A stretch of DNA of 64,000 nt from Azolla caroliniana (GCA_043228905.1 JBHGNT010000004.1:2542001-2606000), one strand, 5' to 3'; numbered from the stretch's first letter, positions 10,728 to 24,468 are shown. Notes: generated by a model from the letters alone, not told the origin. Translations and numbers: made by a program.

Positions 10728-12232
10728 TTTTTCTCTTACATCCCCTGTTTTAATTAGAGGCAGCCCTGCACTGATCAATGAATTAAGTAAATGAGTGAAT
10801 GAATGGAAATTAAATCGAATTAACAGTCGGATTGTGTGAGTCCCCATCCGCCCCCTGACTTATGGAAATATATATACGTAATATATCATCAATCTTGCCA
10901 AGCGAGAGCAAACTTCTCTCTTTCCCATTCATTCAATATATTTTTTTATAAGTCTGTAAATGCATCTCTCTCTGGCTCTCCAATTATATTATTTTATATA
11001 TCCCTAGGTAGTGTTCCTGGATCAAATCCACCCAAGCAAGCGAATAATATTTGAAATGCTCCCCTGTTTCGTCATTAATTCAAACTTTATGTATTTATAT
11101 CGATGTATCTACATGTATCCGATCTTCACTTTATCTCATAGGTTCCATCGATATATAATTGTGCGTCCTTATTGATTCAAACTACATTGCACTCTCACTC
11201 TCTCTCTCACTACATATTTATTTATTTATTTATTTTATTTTATTCCTACAAACTCATTCAATATCGATTTGTTTTACTGTTCCCACAAACTTCAATTACG
11301 TCTGTGGTTTTTTTCTTGCGTAAGATTAGATGAGCTAGTAGATATGCATCAAGGGTAGGCTTGTCCATTTCTATGTATCTGTGTGTGTGTGTATTTCCAC
11401 TTATGGACGGGATGTGATATTCAGTACCTCCAATTGTTTCCTTCCATTATTTTTTCTTAGCTCGAAATGGCTTGGAGCTGAATGGATCTTTTAAAAAGTA
11501 ATAGCAGTAGTAGTTTTTTTCATCATAGTCTTGTCCTTTGGAGAGAGAACCCCTTATTTATTTACACTCACGAGTTCTATATGCGAACGTTCATATAATA
11601 ATAATAATTACTCTTATTATTATTAATTAGATCTGGAAACTTATTACTCCAGTCGTTGTCAACAGAAGAGGGCGGGGTTGTGTGTGTGTGTAAAGTTTTA
11701 TTTGCTTTTCTTTCATCCATTCAATTCCCCTCCCAATTATTCAAAATAGTGTACAAATTTTTGTTTGTTTTTCCCAGCCTCAAAACCTCTACGAAATATA
11801 TGTATGTATATGCATACATACACACTGAATGTGAAATGACAAATTTAATTCGATTGTGACCTAAATTATCCCTCTTTTTTTGCAACAAATATGGAGGGGA
11901 AGGAAAGCTTCTGGTGTTTCAAACCCTGTATCTCATCAAATTAAGGGTTTTTTCTATGACGTTAAATTAGTCCCAACTCATTTTTACCTGCTCTAGAAGT
12001 TACTGAAGATATCCTCAAACGGAAGAAGGGCTAAAATAAAATTGGCATATACCGCGCCACCAGGCTTATTTGGATGAATTAGTTCAGCATGCGAAAGTGT
12101 AAAAGATGAAGAAAAGAATCGCCATGAAATCAAGATGAGATTGAATTAGGAGCAGCGAATAAGAAAAGGACCCCTTGTAATTTGTAGTGGTCGTACCCCC
12201 ATTACCATTACGACGTGCAATTTAATCGCGCT

Positions 12233-12250
12233 CCCAATGCAGGCATTGGG
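12233..12250. repeat. Perfect short palindrome
   Basis: CCCAATGC-AG-GCATTGGG, an 8-bp perfect inverted repeat with a 2-bp spacer. It is too short-looped for a miRNA precursor and may be chance. Confidence 0.6.
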
Positions 12251-14710
12251 CACTGGAGCATTAAAAACAACCCCAAAAACAGAAAAGCAATTAGATTAAA
12301 AGAACTTAAATACGAGAGAGAGAAAGACTTAACTTTGGATTCAACAATTGAAAGTTTGATGGAAAAGAGAAGAAAAAAAGAGATGGTGTAAAAAAAAATT
12401 ACATTAAAGTTTTTTTACAAGTGGCAAGCAAAACTGGGTTGCTGCATTTAGGCCTTTTAATTGAACCGGTACCAACAACACATCAACCCTTCCCGGCCCA
12501 CTCTTCACATGAATGAACACATACGTAACATACATACATAATGTGGGCTTGTAACTTGCTCATTTCGTCATTTCTTTAATCTTTGCCATTAATGGTAGCG
12601 ACGGAGTCGAGATCTCATTGACCCCTCCTTATAGACATTAGGGTAAAACCCTTCCCATTTTTGACTAGGCAAACCTTTAGCTCCTTTTATTATGCATATG
12701 GTTGGGACAAAACTTTACATTTATGGCTCCACCACTTTTTGCATGTGATGTGGATGACTAATTACATGCCCTAGTTGTTGATATTGCACACGAGAATTTC
12801 CTTTTTCCACTTCAATGCTAGAGTCATGAATGACCCTTGCTCAAGTGATCTTTTTATGTGGATTGATATGATACCAATAACATTTTTAGTCACACATATT
12901 AAATCCTAACAAGAAGAACGAAGATTTCAGTTGCAACTCTAGTTTAATCAACCATTGGCAGGGACGGGGGGTAAACTTGTGAGTTTTTGTAGGGTATGTA
13001 TATTCAAAAATTTATTCCACACATACATATTGCAACAACAACACATATGGCACTTGAAAATATATCATAGCCTTAAGTTTTGGTTGCAAGTATAATTTCC
13101 CTATATTTTAGAATTACGATATGAACATTGGAAGAATATATTATTGTTAGGGCTCCATGAATTATTTGATAAGTTGTTGAAGAGTTTATGCATAATGTTT
13201 AACATACTTTACTCTTGGGTCTAGTTTAGTTGTGTTTAACATACCTTACACACTTCAACAACAAATCATAATTTTTTCCACGCTCATTCTGCAATTATTA
13301 CAATTTGAATGTTCTTATAAGGTCAAGAATGCTTAGCTATGGACGCTCTATAAATGTGTATGCAACAATGTCTTAGTTATTCTCATAAATATTGTGTTTG
13401 GAGTTGGAAATATAGTCTTTCCATTTATCCTTTAATGTGACCATTATATCTTCTAGTCTTGGGGCTTGTACTAAAACTTTTGTGAGCCTTTCTTTTTCTA
13501 GGTCACCATGTCAATGTTTGATAATGATATGATGACGATCGGAGTCCATATTGTATTCTAACAAACTTTGTTGTTTCTAGTGGACTACAATCCAAAATTT
13601 CATATGAGAATGATTATAGGTGAGCAATTGGCACCTATGGTTGCGAGCTCAATGTAATTTTATTTGTCCTCAAGGTGCATGAAGTGATATAGAATTCCTT
13701 TTGATATTTTCTATGTGATTGCCTTTTTTGTCATTTTTAGTTCACATTGCACAAAATCACATTGCTTATATCCTAGTAAAATATACTATTTCTAGGTTGT
13801 TATTAGGACTCATATTGTTTGCGGATTATAGAAGTCATTGGTCTTTTGTGGACATTGCTTTAATGTCATTTCAAGGTACTTCTGTAGTTATCCTTCATGT
13901 CGATAAGTATTAAGAAGATTATTATTAATTTCTCTCCATTACATGAATGTTGTTTTGCCATTACTTGACGAAGATCAATGTTATCATGTCAAAAGACATA
14001 CATCGTTCGTGACAAAGGACTAGTTCCATGCATATCCCTTTTTACTTGTACATAGAAGGACTAGACCTAAAATTGAACTACCCGCAAATTGTACGAATGG
14101 TATTAGGAAATGAATAATTCATAGCTTCTGAAGATGATGTGATCACTTTGTCACATGTGTATGCATGACACCTCTCACAAATCTTAACTTTATGCCGGTC
14201 ACAAAGGCACAACACCATATTTATATGACGTTAGCTCTCTTGTATGCACATGCCGTAGATTGTGGATTACAAATGATACACGACAAATGTCCTTGACCTT
14301 GACACACCAGAATAATTAATAGCAGGTAGCTACAATTTCATGCTTGCAATAATAAACTAGAGTCCATAAACTATTGATGCATATTAATAACATTGTTCTA
14401 TAGTAAGAAATGTTGTAAAACATTGGGCTCTAGGAAACCTTGTCCATCTACCAATAGCATGATTGTTATGCTCTACAGTTGTAACATGTGGTCACAAACC
14501 CTTATTTCCATGGCACATATACAATAAACATGAACCAATATCTAGCAATCCCTTTTTTAAGATTTATAGTTGATAATGGCATCAAGAATAAAGGAAACCA
14601 CACCCTTTTAGATGATGATCATATGTCCTATTATCTATTTATATGAATACCAAATCATTGATGCGTCAAAATTTATCACATATTATATATTCTATACTTA
14701 CCCATATGGA

Positions 14711-14786
14711 GTAGATCATCCCTCTCATTTTAAAACATGTGTCATACTGTAGATCATTCTTCTCAGTTTAAAACATGTGGCATGCA
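14711..14786. repeat. Degenerate 2 x 38-bp tandem duplication
   Basis: Two copies of a unit beginning GTAGATCAT and containing TTTAAAACATGTG follow one another (14711-14748, 14749-14786) with several substitutions. Confidence 0.7.
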
Positions 14787-15841
14787 AATAGGTGGTGGGT
14801 TTTTAGATCAAGAATTTCAAATGGTAGGTCTATTTATAAGAGCACGCGGTAAGAGGATGCATTTGTCAATGTGCGCCAAAATGTGGATTATCACACAATA
14901 TGCACCTTAAATGTTTTTTAAACAATCAACAAGTAACTACTAACAAGATGTTCACAAATGTCAATTAATGGTTGGAGGTAAAACATTCACAATCGGAAGT
15001 ATGAGTAAGCATGCATAGACACTGATTCTGGAGCCTAGAGAAAGGACCAAGGTTTGCTTTGGCCACAATGGATGCTTCTTAGCTTTAGAAATAATACTTT
15101 GAAATTTTGATTCGGTTCTTCCCATTTATGAATCTCATATCGACTACTGAGGAAATACAATAATATATACAGACATCCATTCACCAATAGCGTGTGTCAA
15201 AAAAGAGACCAGTAAGTAGTACACCCACACACACACAAACCAGCGATAAGCGAAGCACTTCTTCATACACAACTATCTTAGGGGAGAGATATAGAAGCAC
15301 TTTTGTCGCCAGTACGTCTATGTTCTCTCTCTCTCGCTCTCTCTACTTGATTTGGTTTGGATTGAATGCATTAGTAACTGCCCCCCTTCGCTCTTTATTA
15401 TTAATAGCTTTAGCACACACTTAATCAACTTATATATCTACACGGTACACCTAATTCTTCCGCCCACATATTTCAATAATTTTTAACATGTTTAAAGCTT
15501 CTATATTTTCCATCCATCCTCTTCATATCTACTTATGTACATACATACATACATGCATGCAATTCATCCTTCATCTTTACATGTGTGGGCATAGACATAG
15601 ACATACACCTTAAGATATAACAACACATACATACATACATTGATCGATGCGTACTTTGCATTAACTGAAGACTTGTTGGCACTATATTTACCTTCCAAAG
15701 TCACTATAGTTTCTCCTCACAATCATGATGATCACCAATGTACATGCACATGCATACAACCCATCATGATCACCCAGAGATTTTATCCTCCAAAAGTCAC
15801 ATATTTCTGCGCACATCATGATCACCAATATTCCTCCTCCT

Positions 15842-15860
15842 TCTCTCTCTCTCTCTCTCT
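15842..15860. repeat. (TC)n microsatellite
   Basis: TC dinucleotides over 19 bases. Confidence 0.9.
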
Positions 15861-16220
15861 GCAGCAGCATTCAACATACATACATGCCTATTTACACACA
15901 ACATGCTTAAAAAGTGACAATACAGTAAAATTTTGCTCTATATGCATGCATCATCAACATGCACCGACGTTAACATAGCTACATACATGCATATCCATGT
16001 TATGTATGCATATAGACCCTATTCTCACACTTTAGTATGTGTGATGTAATAAATGGCGGTAAAACAATGACTTAATGATCAATCTAGAGTTAATATGCAT
16101 TAGCTGTTTAATCAAAGACCAGATTAAGTAGACATAGGATCAGGTAAGAGTTGTACTGATATTCTATGCATGCAAAATAATGAGGGTGCTGGTAGAATGC
16201 AATGCAATAAGAGTAATGTT

Positions 16221-16240
16221 CTCTCTCTCTCTCTCTCTCT
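16221..16240. repeat. (CT)10 microsatellite
   Basis: Ten uninterrupted CT repeats. Confidence 0.95.
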
Positions 16241-16350
16241 TAAATTCCCATCGTTTTGATTAGAACAAATAACTGGATTATGTAGAGATGTGGTGTAAAT
16301 CAAGTGTTTGCTCATTGATAAAGGATAATTGAGTTATTAAGCTCCGTGCA

Positions 16351-16354
16351 CGCG

Positions 16355-16385
<31 letters not shown>

Positions 16386-16386
16386 A
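16351..16386. repeat. Compound (CG)6(CA)12 microsatellite
   Basis: CG repeats pass directly into CA repeats. Alternating purine-pyrimidine tracts of this kind can adopt Z-DNA. Confidence 0.95.
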
Positions 16387-16988
16387 TAGAGGGAAATGGG
16401 GGTGGGGGGATTATTTGTACGTGCCAACCATAATTGCTATTTACATACATCGCTGGGGATAAAATTACAGGGTAAATATTGCATTGCACTGCAATGTATG
16501 CTAATACACTTTATGAATCCATGAATGCAATATGGGTATGTATACATATATGGCCCTGTAATTCTGTTGCATGGGGTGGGAAACATTAAATGCAGGGCTT
16601 CACATGGATGGCCACAGCTGCAGGTACCTATCGCCCCCCCTTCTTCCATTCATCCCGCATGACGATCATCCTCGATTAATTACTAATCAACCCCCCATGC
16701 ATTGATATGACATCCGTATCTGACTGTGTGGTCCAATTGACGAATTCAAGTTCAGTTATGTCATGATGCGCGTGGATGGATGGATGCATGCATGTATTTG
16801 GGAATGATATCTCTCGCATATGCGTAATTAGAGCCAACCTGTATCTGTAGCAACTAGCAAATCTATCTATACACCCAACATACTTTATCACAACTGTGCA
16901 TATATTAATTAATGCATGGATGTTGATCACTAACCTACCATAATGCATGCCTTAGACCATCGTGAATTATCATGCATACAACCTATTT

Positions 16989-16989
<1 letters not shown>

Positions 16990-17020
<31 letters not shown>

Positions 17021-17032
17021 TGTATGTATGTG
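16990..17032. repeat. (TATG)n microsatellite
   Basis: About ten TATG repeats. Confidence 0.95.
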
Positions 17033-17267
17033 TATGCACATTATATACACGTTGTACATGCATGCATTTATGTATTCACGATAATCCATGTGTGCATGTA
17101 TAGTATGTACATCATACGTTTACATCCCGTATCCTCTATACCGTATGCATATCCCACAATGGGATGTTCACAGACTCTTAATCGCAGTTAACCATACCTT
17201 GGTATACATATAGCATAACTATTGTCTTGTGCATATTGAGGTGTACCTATGTGCATTTCACAATATC

Positions 17268-17270
<3 letters not shown>

Positions 17271-17300
<30 letters not shown>
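17271..17300. repeat. (CT)15 microsatellite
   Basis: Fifteen uninterrupted CT repeats followed by a short TA tract. Confidence 0.95.
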
Positions 17301-17304
<4 letters not shown>

Positions 17305-20300
17305 ATATATACATTGGTGTACAATAAGTAATACAGATGCCATCTTCATTTCTTAAAGGAATTAAACCAAATATATTTCCATATTTGTGATTGGCAATAG
17401 CAATGCCCACTAAACTCATTTATAAGCAATATGCTAAGCTCTTTATAAATGAAAAGCACCTTGCACCATTGTATAAGGGGAGAATAAAATAATTGGCATA
17501 TTGACACACGACAATAGTGTCACTTATTATGTATCTAAGAATGCAATAATCCAACACTCACTTATTTCTCATACACATTTCGAGAACCAAAAGGTAAAAA
17601 CACTTAACCACATTCGGTTATGTAGTAATATAGTCAAAGATATAACATATGTTTCAGTGATCTCAAATTCATGTCAATGTGCACTAGGGACAAGGGGGTC
17701 TTCTATAATTTAATCTTCTCAAACTCCGATGGATTTGACTTAATGTATCTAGAATAGAAGCATGAACATTGCAAACTACTTACCATTTCTCTAGGCACCA
17801 CAATCTTCCTAAAAAACAAAGGCACTTAACTTTCTAACCCCTCTCACTCTATTAGGTCTCATGTTTCTTTAGCGAGTACTTGTCCCCACACGTCCATCAG
17901 CCCCCAAGTCAATATCCTTAACTACATTGTCCAATAAGAAAACTAAAATTAAATAGTAAAACAAACCTTTTCATTTTGTTGGAAATGGTGCAATATTACC
18001 TTGGGAATGGTCCGTGTTGTCTATTCCTTCAAGACTAACTACTATGAGCCAATGGATTAAACTCCAATTTCTAGCTAAAACACATTATATCAGTCGCATG
18101 CAACAATACTCAAAGTAATAGCAAAACTCAAATTAAAACCCTTGATTTCTTTCTCTATTTGGCCGAAGAGAATTTAAAGGAGCATTCTAATTGTTTTTTG
18201 TTTGCCTTGCAAACTTAACTTAACCATGCCCTCAAAATCCCATAATAACCACCTATACTTTTTACACCATAGTCTAAATCAAAATTTCAGTATACACCTT
18301 TGCTTTTGTAGCGGTGTGTATATTTCAATTGATTACTTATAAGTTATAACCCCCGATTAAACAATTTCGTGGTAAGACATCGTAAAAGTAAAGGTTGTCT
18401 TCTCTAGAGTTTGATGGATTGTCATGTTGTTATGTGGTAAAATCTTGAAATTCCATTGGTTTTATATTGCCAATTGCCTCACTTTTATATGATGTGTTTG
18501 CATGAAAGTTTTGTGAGTCACCAATACTCTATTAAAAAAACATTAATATCCTCTCGAATGCTAGTTCCACCCTTTGTGAACTTGCATATTGTTGTTAAAA
18601 ACTTACATATTCAACAAACCTTCAATTTTGTAAAAATTTAAAGGAAAATTTTCATAATACAATGAGCCTTTGAAAAAGAAGGGTTTTATCAATTTCAAAT
18701 TTAAGCAATATTTTAGATTAAAAGGATTCACCGAGTTGAATCGTTAAAATCTTCGTCATATAGATTTTAACTATTCTGAAGTTTTCGATTGACCAATTAT
18801 AACATAATGGAATGTGGCCCGTAGTTCAACACAAAGTTTGTAACACAATAATTCGACCACACTTTTGGACCTTACTCTTCTAGAACTATTTACTCTATGG
18901 CATCCTTGCAAACACCTAGTTTTGCGATGTTCTAGGATTAGTTTATCAAGCATGATTTTGATTCATCCCACACCAACGTTTCACTTTCACATAACTATGC
19001 ATGTAAGTTTTCCTAGATTTAACCATACAAGGATATTCCTTCTACTTCAAGTTATAATTCCCTTGTTCAAGGATATAAAAATTTATGATTCTCAATACTC
19101 AATGAACTAGTCTTCTCTCTTTTTCTTAGTCCAAATGTTTAGAAGATTTTATCATAGCTTGATTGATGAGATCTTGAATTTTCCTACAAAGTGCCTATGA
19201 TTTTAGAAATGCAATGATGCACTATAATATAAGCCACAATTACTTGGTTCCGTGAAAACCGTGAAAAAAGTTCTTTGAATTAGCAATAACACTATATGAA
19301 TAAGCAATACTTAGGAATTGGCAACCACCACCTTAAAAAGCCCCTTCGAATTAATAACCTTCAGGCTTCAACACCAAAAGGAGATAGGAATCCACTTAAA
19401 CCTACATTTCTTTATAGATTGACACAACCAATCTATCCATGTACATGAGATATTATTAATGGAAGATAATCTACGCAATACCAAGTTGTAGGTATGCATA
19501 AAATTAACCAAGCTTATATATACACTATATTTAGCCATAATATATAGATACCAAATAAGTCACATTTAAGAGGGCCCTAGATTGCAATATACATGTTAAT
19601 GCAATTGTGGAAACTTAGAATCCAAGCATAACCAATTAACAAATCTGAAGTATTAGTTATTAGTTTGTGTTAAGGCTGCTCATGTATACATTTATGCATT
19701 ATACAAATTTAACCATTTGAGATTTAAGAGAAAGGAGTGTCACTTCTCGTATATGGTTACATGTTTCCTATAACTATTAGTGATGAACTTTTCAAACTTC
19801 AACTAACTCAACTTCTATGGATTGGTTCTTTTATATTGGTGGAAGTTTCACATGAGTTAGAATATTCATATATTGGGTTGCTAATTTCAAACTAATTTGT
19901 CATATTTTTCATAGAAAGGCCTAATGATAAAAGCTTGCAATGATGTTCAAGTTTTTCTAAACTTTTGTATGGGTAGTTAGGCATAGCTATATCTTGATTT
20001 GATCCACCATCTAGAACCTATGATATACTCCATTGTGAGAAAGAGACAAATTGAGAGCTACTAAACCAAAACATTGTGAGATATGTATGTTTAAAATAAA
20101 ACAATTTGATAATTAATCACAATGTTAAAGTTCATCTTTAACTTTTGTACCACCATTTCATATTTTTTTGCCCATTTAACTATACGCAAAACATGTTGCA
20201 CTTGTTCTTCTAGAAGGATTCATAGTAAACATTTGTAAAAAACCAAGTTAACATAGTGAATTCATTGGTTAATTAACATTATCTTACTATAGTTTGATAT

Positions 20301-21159
20301 ATTCTTTATGAATAGGAAGATGACGTTGTACACATATAATATTAAATATTGTATTCTATTTCTTTGTCATTCTCCAAAGTCGGTATCATCATTAGCGATG
20401 AATATTGATGTGTGAAAATTCGAAGTGATCCATCTAGTATACAAAAAGTGTCATTTTATCATGTTTTTCTTTATCCTTGGCCATTTCAACTAGTAACCAT
20501 TGAGTTTGTGGATGCTTGGATACTATATTTCTCTCCTTCTAGGAGTGTTTATGGTACACCCATGTTGAATTAATGTGCATCCTCGCACATCTTCTAAATT
20601 TCTATTCCTATCTCACTTAATACATTAGCTTCTCATTAAGTATGCGTTAATAGATTAGTTTCTCTTCTGACATATCTTAATACATCGGCTTCCACAATTC
20701 CCAATATGTTCCTAGCTAATAACAACTAACCTTATTCCTAAAGTTGTTTCTTATCCTAAAACCATAACTGTCCCTAAACTTGTTGTGGAGCCTAAATCTT
20801 ATCTCAAACCTCTATTATTCCTTACCCCTAAAAAGAGATTAGTTAACAATCTCCATGTAGCTCAACTATTGGGATGTTCAATTGTCCTCCCATGTTACTG
20901 AAGCCACTCTCGAGCCCTAATTAAATAAACTCAAGCTTGCAATACATCTAACGAGCACCTTCATTCTCTACTTCCTAATTGACTCTCTCTCAACCTAATG
21001 GGAAGCCTAGTTGGCCAAAGTGTGGCCCTATAGTAGGTTGAAGTTGACTTCCCATGATCCACATTATCTATTACAACTTGTTGAGAGCCAAACCCAACTT
21101 CCCCAATGTAATGGCTTTCACACTGGCAATGGACACACTAGGTTCAAGCTAGTTTTGCA

Positions 21160-21325
21160 AATAGTAGAAAGGGTAGTTGCCCTAAGTTAGTTGGCATTTA
21201 AACCAACTCTTTTGTAACCTAGTGGTTGTTGGATGTATTTTTGGTTGTAACCGTTTACTTACTAATACAACTTCTTGTTCTCCGTCTCTAAGTTCTCTCT
21301 CTCTCTCTCTCTCTAATGCAACTAG
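21160..21325 (+). repeat. LTR-like fragment related to the copia D LTR
   Basis: The block AGGGTAGTTGCCCTAAGT, then TTTGTAACCT, a GGTTGTTG stretch and a terminal (CT)n tract, follows the same order as the copia D LTR at 62480-62620. It reads as the R/U5 part of a related solo or truncated LTR. Its 5' limit is unclear; sequence back to about 20540 may belong to it. A LINE fragment begins directly after the CT tract. Confidence 0.5.
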
Positions 21326-22295
21326 TTGGAAATCGTATTACCTTTTGGAGAACCAATGCAACCAAAGTGATACTTGTGGATGGGAAGTAAAACTAATGTT
21401 GTTCAATGCCATGGTAACTCAAGTATTGCTTTATGGAGTAGAAGTATGGGGTGGCACCATCTCTCTTAATGCATGGAATGAGATTGAGAAAATTCAAAAG
21501 ATGTTTTCAAGGAGGCAATTAGGAGTTAAATGCACTACCTCTTACCAGGTTATGCTCTTGGAAACAGGTGTTCGACAGGAATGTTGGATGTAAGCTACAA
21601 AAGAATCATAAAAGTAAAATTCTCTCATCTGGTTGGGTTGTTGACATAAGAAAGTCGTTTAGAAGATGGGGTGTGGATAATCTTTTAGAGCTTTCGGGCA
21701 ATGCTATGCAGTATGTAAAAATTGAGGAAAGGTTGGTGGAATCATTAAGGATGAAGATGCTAAGAGAACAAAGCTAGAATACTACATTGCAAATGTCAAC
21801 CCTGAATGTTGGTCTCAATATAAAGCAAGAATGCCTATTGATCGTATCCAATCTTATCTCATTACCAGTATGAGTAGTAATGCTTGTAGAGCCCTTACAC
21901 TACTTGGCACGCGATCTCACAAGTTAGGTATTGAAGTTGCATCATGGTATCAAAATGTAACAGACTTGAAGACATGCAAAGTATGCAATGAAGGCATGGT
22001 AGAGGATGAATGTCACTTGCTCTTCACATGCTCGACATATAGTGCAATTCGTTCAAGATATGCTGACATACTAAAAGGGAGTGATAACTTAAGTGCCATA
22101 CTTAAGACACCACCGAGAAGGTTGAGCTCATATGTGTATGCTTTATTCACACATAGAGACTTTGTGCTTCAATGTATGAATACCCCTTCTTAGGAAGGAG
22201 ACACATATCAAGAACACATGTATACTCTGGTTCCATAGGTCAAAATTGGCCTCTTTATGGACGATAAAAAAATCTAATTCTAATTCTAATTCTCT
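21326..22295 (+). pseudogene. LINE 3' fragment (C-terminal reverse transcriptase region), frameshifted
   Basis: Three successive frames give protein typical of the end of a plant LINE ORF2. First LFNAMVTQVLLYGVEVWGG and QKMFSRRQLGVK (to 21593), then a frameshifted middle part (to 21777), then EYYIANVNPECWSQYKAR and a zinc-binding end with CKVCNEGMVEDECHLLFTC (to 22193). No catalytic reverse transcriptase block or endonuclease is present, so this is a 5'-truncated copy, the usual product of incomplete target-primed reverse transcription. At least two frameshifts inactivate it. It ends in an A-rich stretch and TCTAAT repeats, as expected for a LINE tail. Confidence 0.8.
22268..22295 (+). repeat. 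LINE tail: A tract and (TCTAAT)n
   Basis: AAAAAAATCTAATTCTAATTC marks the 3' end of the preceding LINE copy; short tandem tails like this are common at plant LINE ends. Confidence 0.7.
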
Positions 22296-22469
22296 CTTTT
22301 CGTAAATCAATGTTTGTTATCAAAACAAGATGATAATACAACCCTTGCTATCTTCACTACTTCATAAATAGTGATAGTGCAAGGGAAACCCTCTCAAGTG
22401 TTGTAAAACTAGGTGACATAAGTCCATCTCCTCTTGGGACAATGTTCCCATACAACATAATTGTGAAAA

Positions 22470-22910
22470 TTGTCAAATCAACTTCCCTTTCATCCTACGG
22501 AGTTGTTGTGTCACCCCATGCAGTCCATCAAACAAGAATCCATTTCTCATGGTCCAATTAAACCACATCCCCCAATATCTAAGGTAGTAACAAACAACTG
22601 TATATGATGGTGTGGGCATAACTTTATCCTCATCAGTAAAAACCCACTTATAAGGTGACAAAATATTTCCTGTTATCGATGCCCAAATTTGTGATATAAT
22701 CACCCAATGGCTTTAACAAATGAACATGTAATGAACCTATGTCTGGCATCGTCTTCCACCAACATACAATAAAAACATGTCCCATTCGAAATATGTATTC
22801 GTTTTAAGGCCATCGCGAAAGGCAACCCACCAACTATGGCACACCAAAGAAACACCTTTGCACGAAATGGAAGATGAGACTGCAACCCTGCATCTAAAAC
22901 TCTACGCCAC
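22470..22910 (-). pseudogene. LINE zf-RVT-like C-terminal fragment (copy B)
   Basis: Minus-strand frames give AKVFLWCAIVGGLPFAMALK and GTCFYCMLVEDDARHRFITC, the zinc-binding C-terminal domain found after reverse transcriptase in plant LINE ORF2 proteins. After a frame change come RYWGMWFNWTMRNGFLFDG and a QLRRMKGKLI end. Copy A at 23.0-23.5 kb has the same order of blocks with many differences, so two separate LINE 3' ends lie side by side. Confidence 0.75.
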
Positions 22911-22932
22911 CTCTCTCTCTCTCTCTCTCTCT
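22911..22932. repeat. (CT)11 microsatellite between two LINE fragments
   Basis: Uninterrupted CT repeats at the upstream edge of LINE copy B. Confidence 0.9.
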
Positions 22933-22989
22933 TGTGAAAACACAGAATTATATTAATAAGTGTCTGTGAAAAACACTACTTACAATGGG

Positions 22990-24245
22990 TGTATCAATCG
23001 AGTACGGTCACCCACTAACTACACTACAGTACATGGGTAATGGAACATGTTGAATTGCCAATATGCAAGACGAACACTCCACTGAGGAAAGAATTTCCAC
23101 TTCCTCCAATAACGAAAATTGCCACATTAGTACTCCCTTCAACTTTCGTAGATATGCTTTCACTCCATTCCTACCATCAAATACAAAAGCATTGTGGATA
23201 TCCCAATTATGACGCAATCCCCAATATCTCAGAAATAGGAAAACGATCTCCATCTTTGATTTTGGGTCAAGTTGTGTAAATTGTGGAAACACCCACTGTC
23301 AAGGCGTCAAAGAACACCGTGATAAAACTTGCCAGATTTGAGAAATGGAACACCAAATCTGACAGGACACTGAATAAAATGATGAGTATTATCTTCAATT
23401 TGAACAGTGCAAAAGAAGCAATTGCCCATTGCTATTTCGTGATGCTTTAGAGCTAACCCCAAAGGTAATCCTCCAATCAAAACTCTCCAAATGAAGACTT
23501 TTGCAACAAGTGGCAATTTAGAATGCCAACTATGTTTTAAGATCTACCACCACCCATTATTAGATTTGTGTATTTTCAATTTTTCTTCAACCTTAGGTGA
23601 TAGCCATTCAAGAGTCTCAATGCAACAATGATATAAAAGATTAGTGGTCACTTGTAAAAACGACGTCTGACCCCTTCAACACCAATCATCCCAATGGTTG
23701 TTCCCCTGTTTGAGGAGGTAAGGGACCTTTTGCATCAAAGCAATATTCTATAGTTGTTGCCTAAAAAACCCATAATTAGGCAATATGCGTAATAATTGTC
23801 ACGCTACAACAAACTCCAAGACTCTTTGAGATGAAGCCTCAACTATATCTCCCACCTCCTTGACCCCCAAACGAAACAAACGATTAAATTTAGAGCACAA
23901 TCTCTCCTTACTTGGCCAAAATAATATCCGAGAAGACACAAGTAACTCTTTTTGTAAAGAATTACAATTCTCTCAACTAGATAATGGTCTCCATTCACAT
24001 AACAAGAGTGCTTCTTGCTAGGAGATAACCAAATGTTGAGCACATGAAGAGTTTAAAATCTTAAGAGAAATACATCCATTCAATAATTGCCACAATGAAA
24101 CCTTAATCGTTGTCCTCCCATGTGTTAAACCCTTATTCTCAATGAAATATTGAATAATAGATATCCATGGTTGTGAGTCTGAACACATGTCTTGTAGTAA
24201 TAAAAATCCACAAGTCATCATATGCATAGATAAGTCCAATATTCC
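22990..24245 (-). pseudogene. LINE C-terminal fragment (copy A)
   Basis: Read from 24245 downwards, the minus strand encodes a broken LINE ORF2 end: a part resembling the segment after reverse transcriptase (SQPWISIIQYFIENKG), an unassigned stretch, then AKVFIWRVLIGGLPLGLALK and GNCFFCTVQIEDNTHHFIQC (zinc-binding region), then RYWGLRHNWDIHNAFVFDG and YLRKLKGVLMWQ. Several frameshifts and stops are present. It matches copy B block for block but is longer at its 5' side. Confidence 0.75.
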
Positions 24246-24251
24246 ACCGTG

Positions 24252-24277
24252 CACACACACACACACACACACACACA
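24252..24277. repeat. (CA)n microsatellite
   Basis: Thirteen CA repeats at the boundary between LINE copy A and copia A. Confidence 0.95.
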
Positions 24278-24322
24278 TCTCTAACCTATTCCGTGCACAA
24301 GAATCACTATCGATTCTTTACA

Positions 24323-24334
24323 TGGTATCAGAGC
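24323..24334 (+). other. Copia A primer-binding site
   Basis: TGGTATCAGAGC directly after a CA dinucleotide (24321-24322) is the copia primer-binding site complementary to the 3' end of initiator tRNA-Met. Only about 40 bases of the 5' LTR remain upstream, cut at the CA microsatellite. Confidence 0.9.
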
Positions 24335-24468
24335 ACTTTGGCAGCTCGATCTAGCCCATCCGCGTGTGTTGTGGCTATGACGACGATTCAAAGAAATCCG
24401 GCTCATCGCTATTGTAGTGCTGCTACATAGCTCGTATTCAAGAGAGAAGAAGAAGGAAGAAATCTACA

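Larger units (their letters stand above)
9441..20540. other. AT-rich intergenic DNA rich in microsatellites, no gene recognised
   Basis: I found no domain-bearing reading frame, tRNA, rRNA or further known miRNA here. Frames are short and mostly low-complexity. The region is marked by many simple repeats, listed separately, and by long AT-rich tracts (13-15 kb, 17.4-20.5 kb) that could be decayed repeats. MIR171 at 9.3 kb is transcribed away from this region, so its promoter should lie somewhere in the first 1-3 kb of it. Confidence 0.55.

Noticed and set aside
15194-15978. Frames at 15194-15424 and 15640-15978 as small genes
   Set aside because: They run through TC repeats and low-complexity ACAT repeats, and show no domain or signal.
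21222-21325. Frame start at 21222 extending the LINE fragment upstream
   Set aside because: This part lies in the LTR-like fragment and the CT repeat; the join is accidental.
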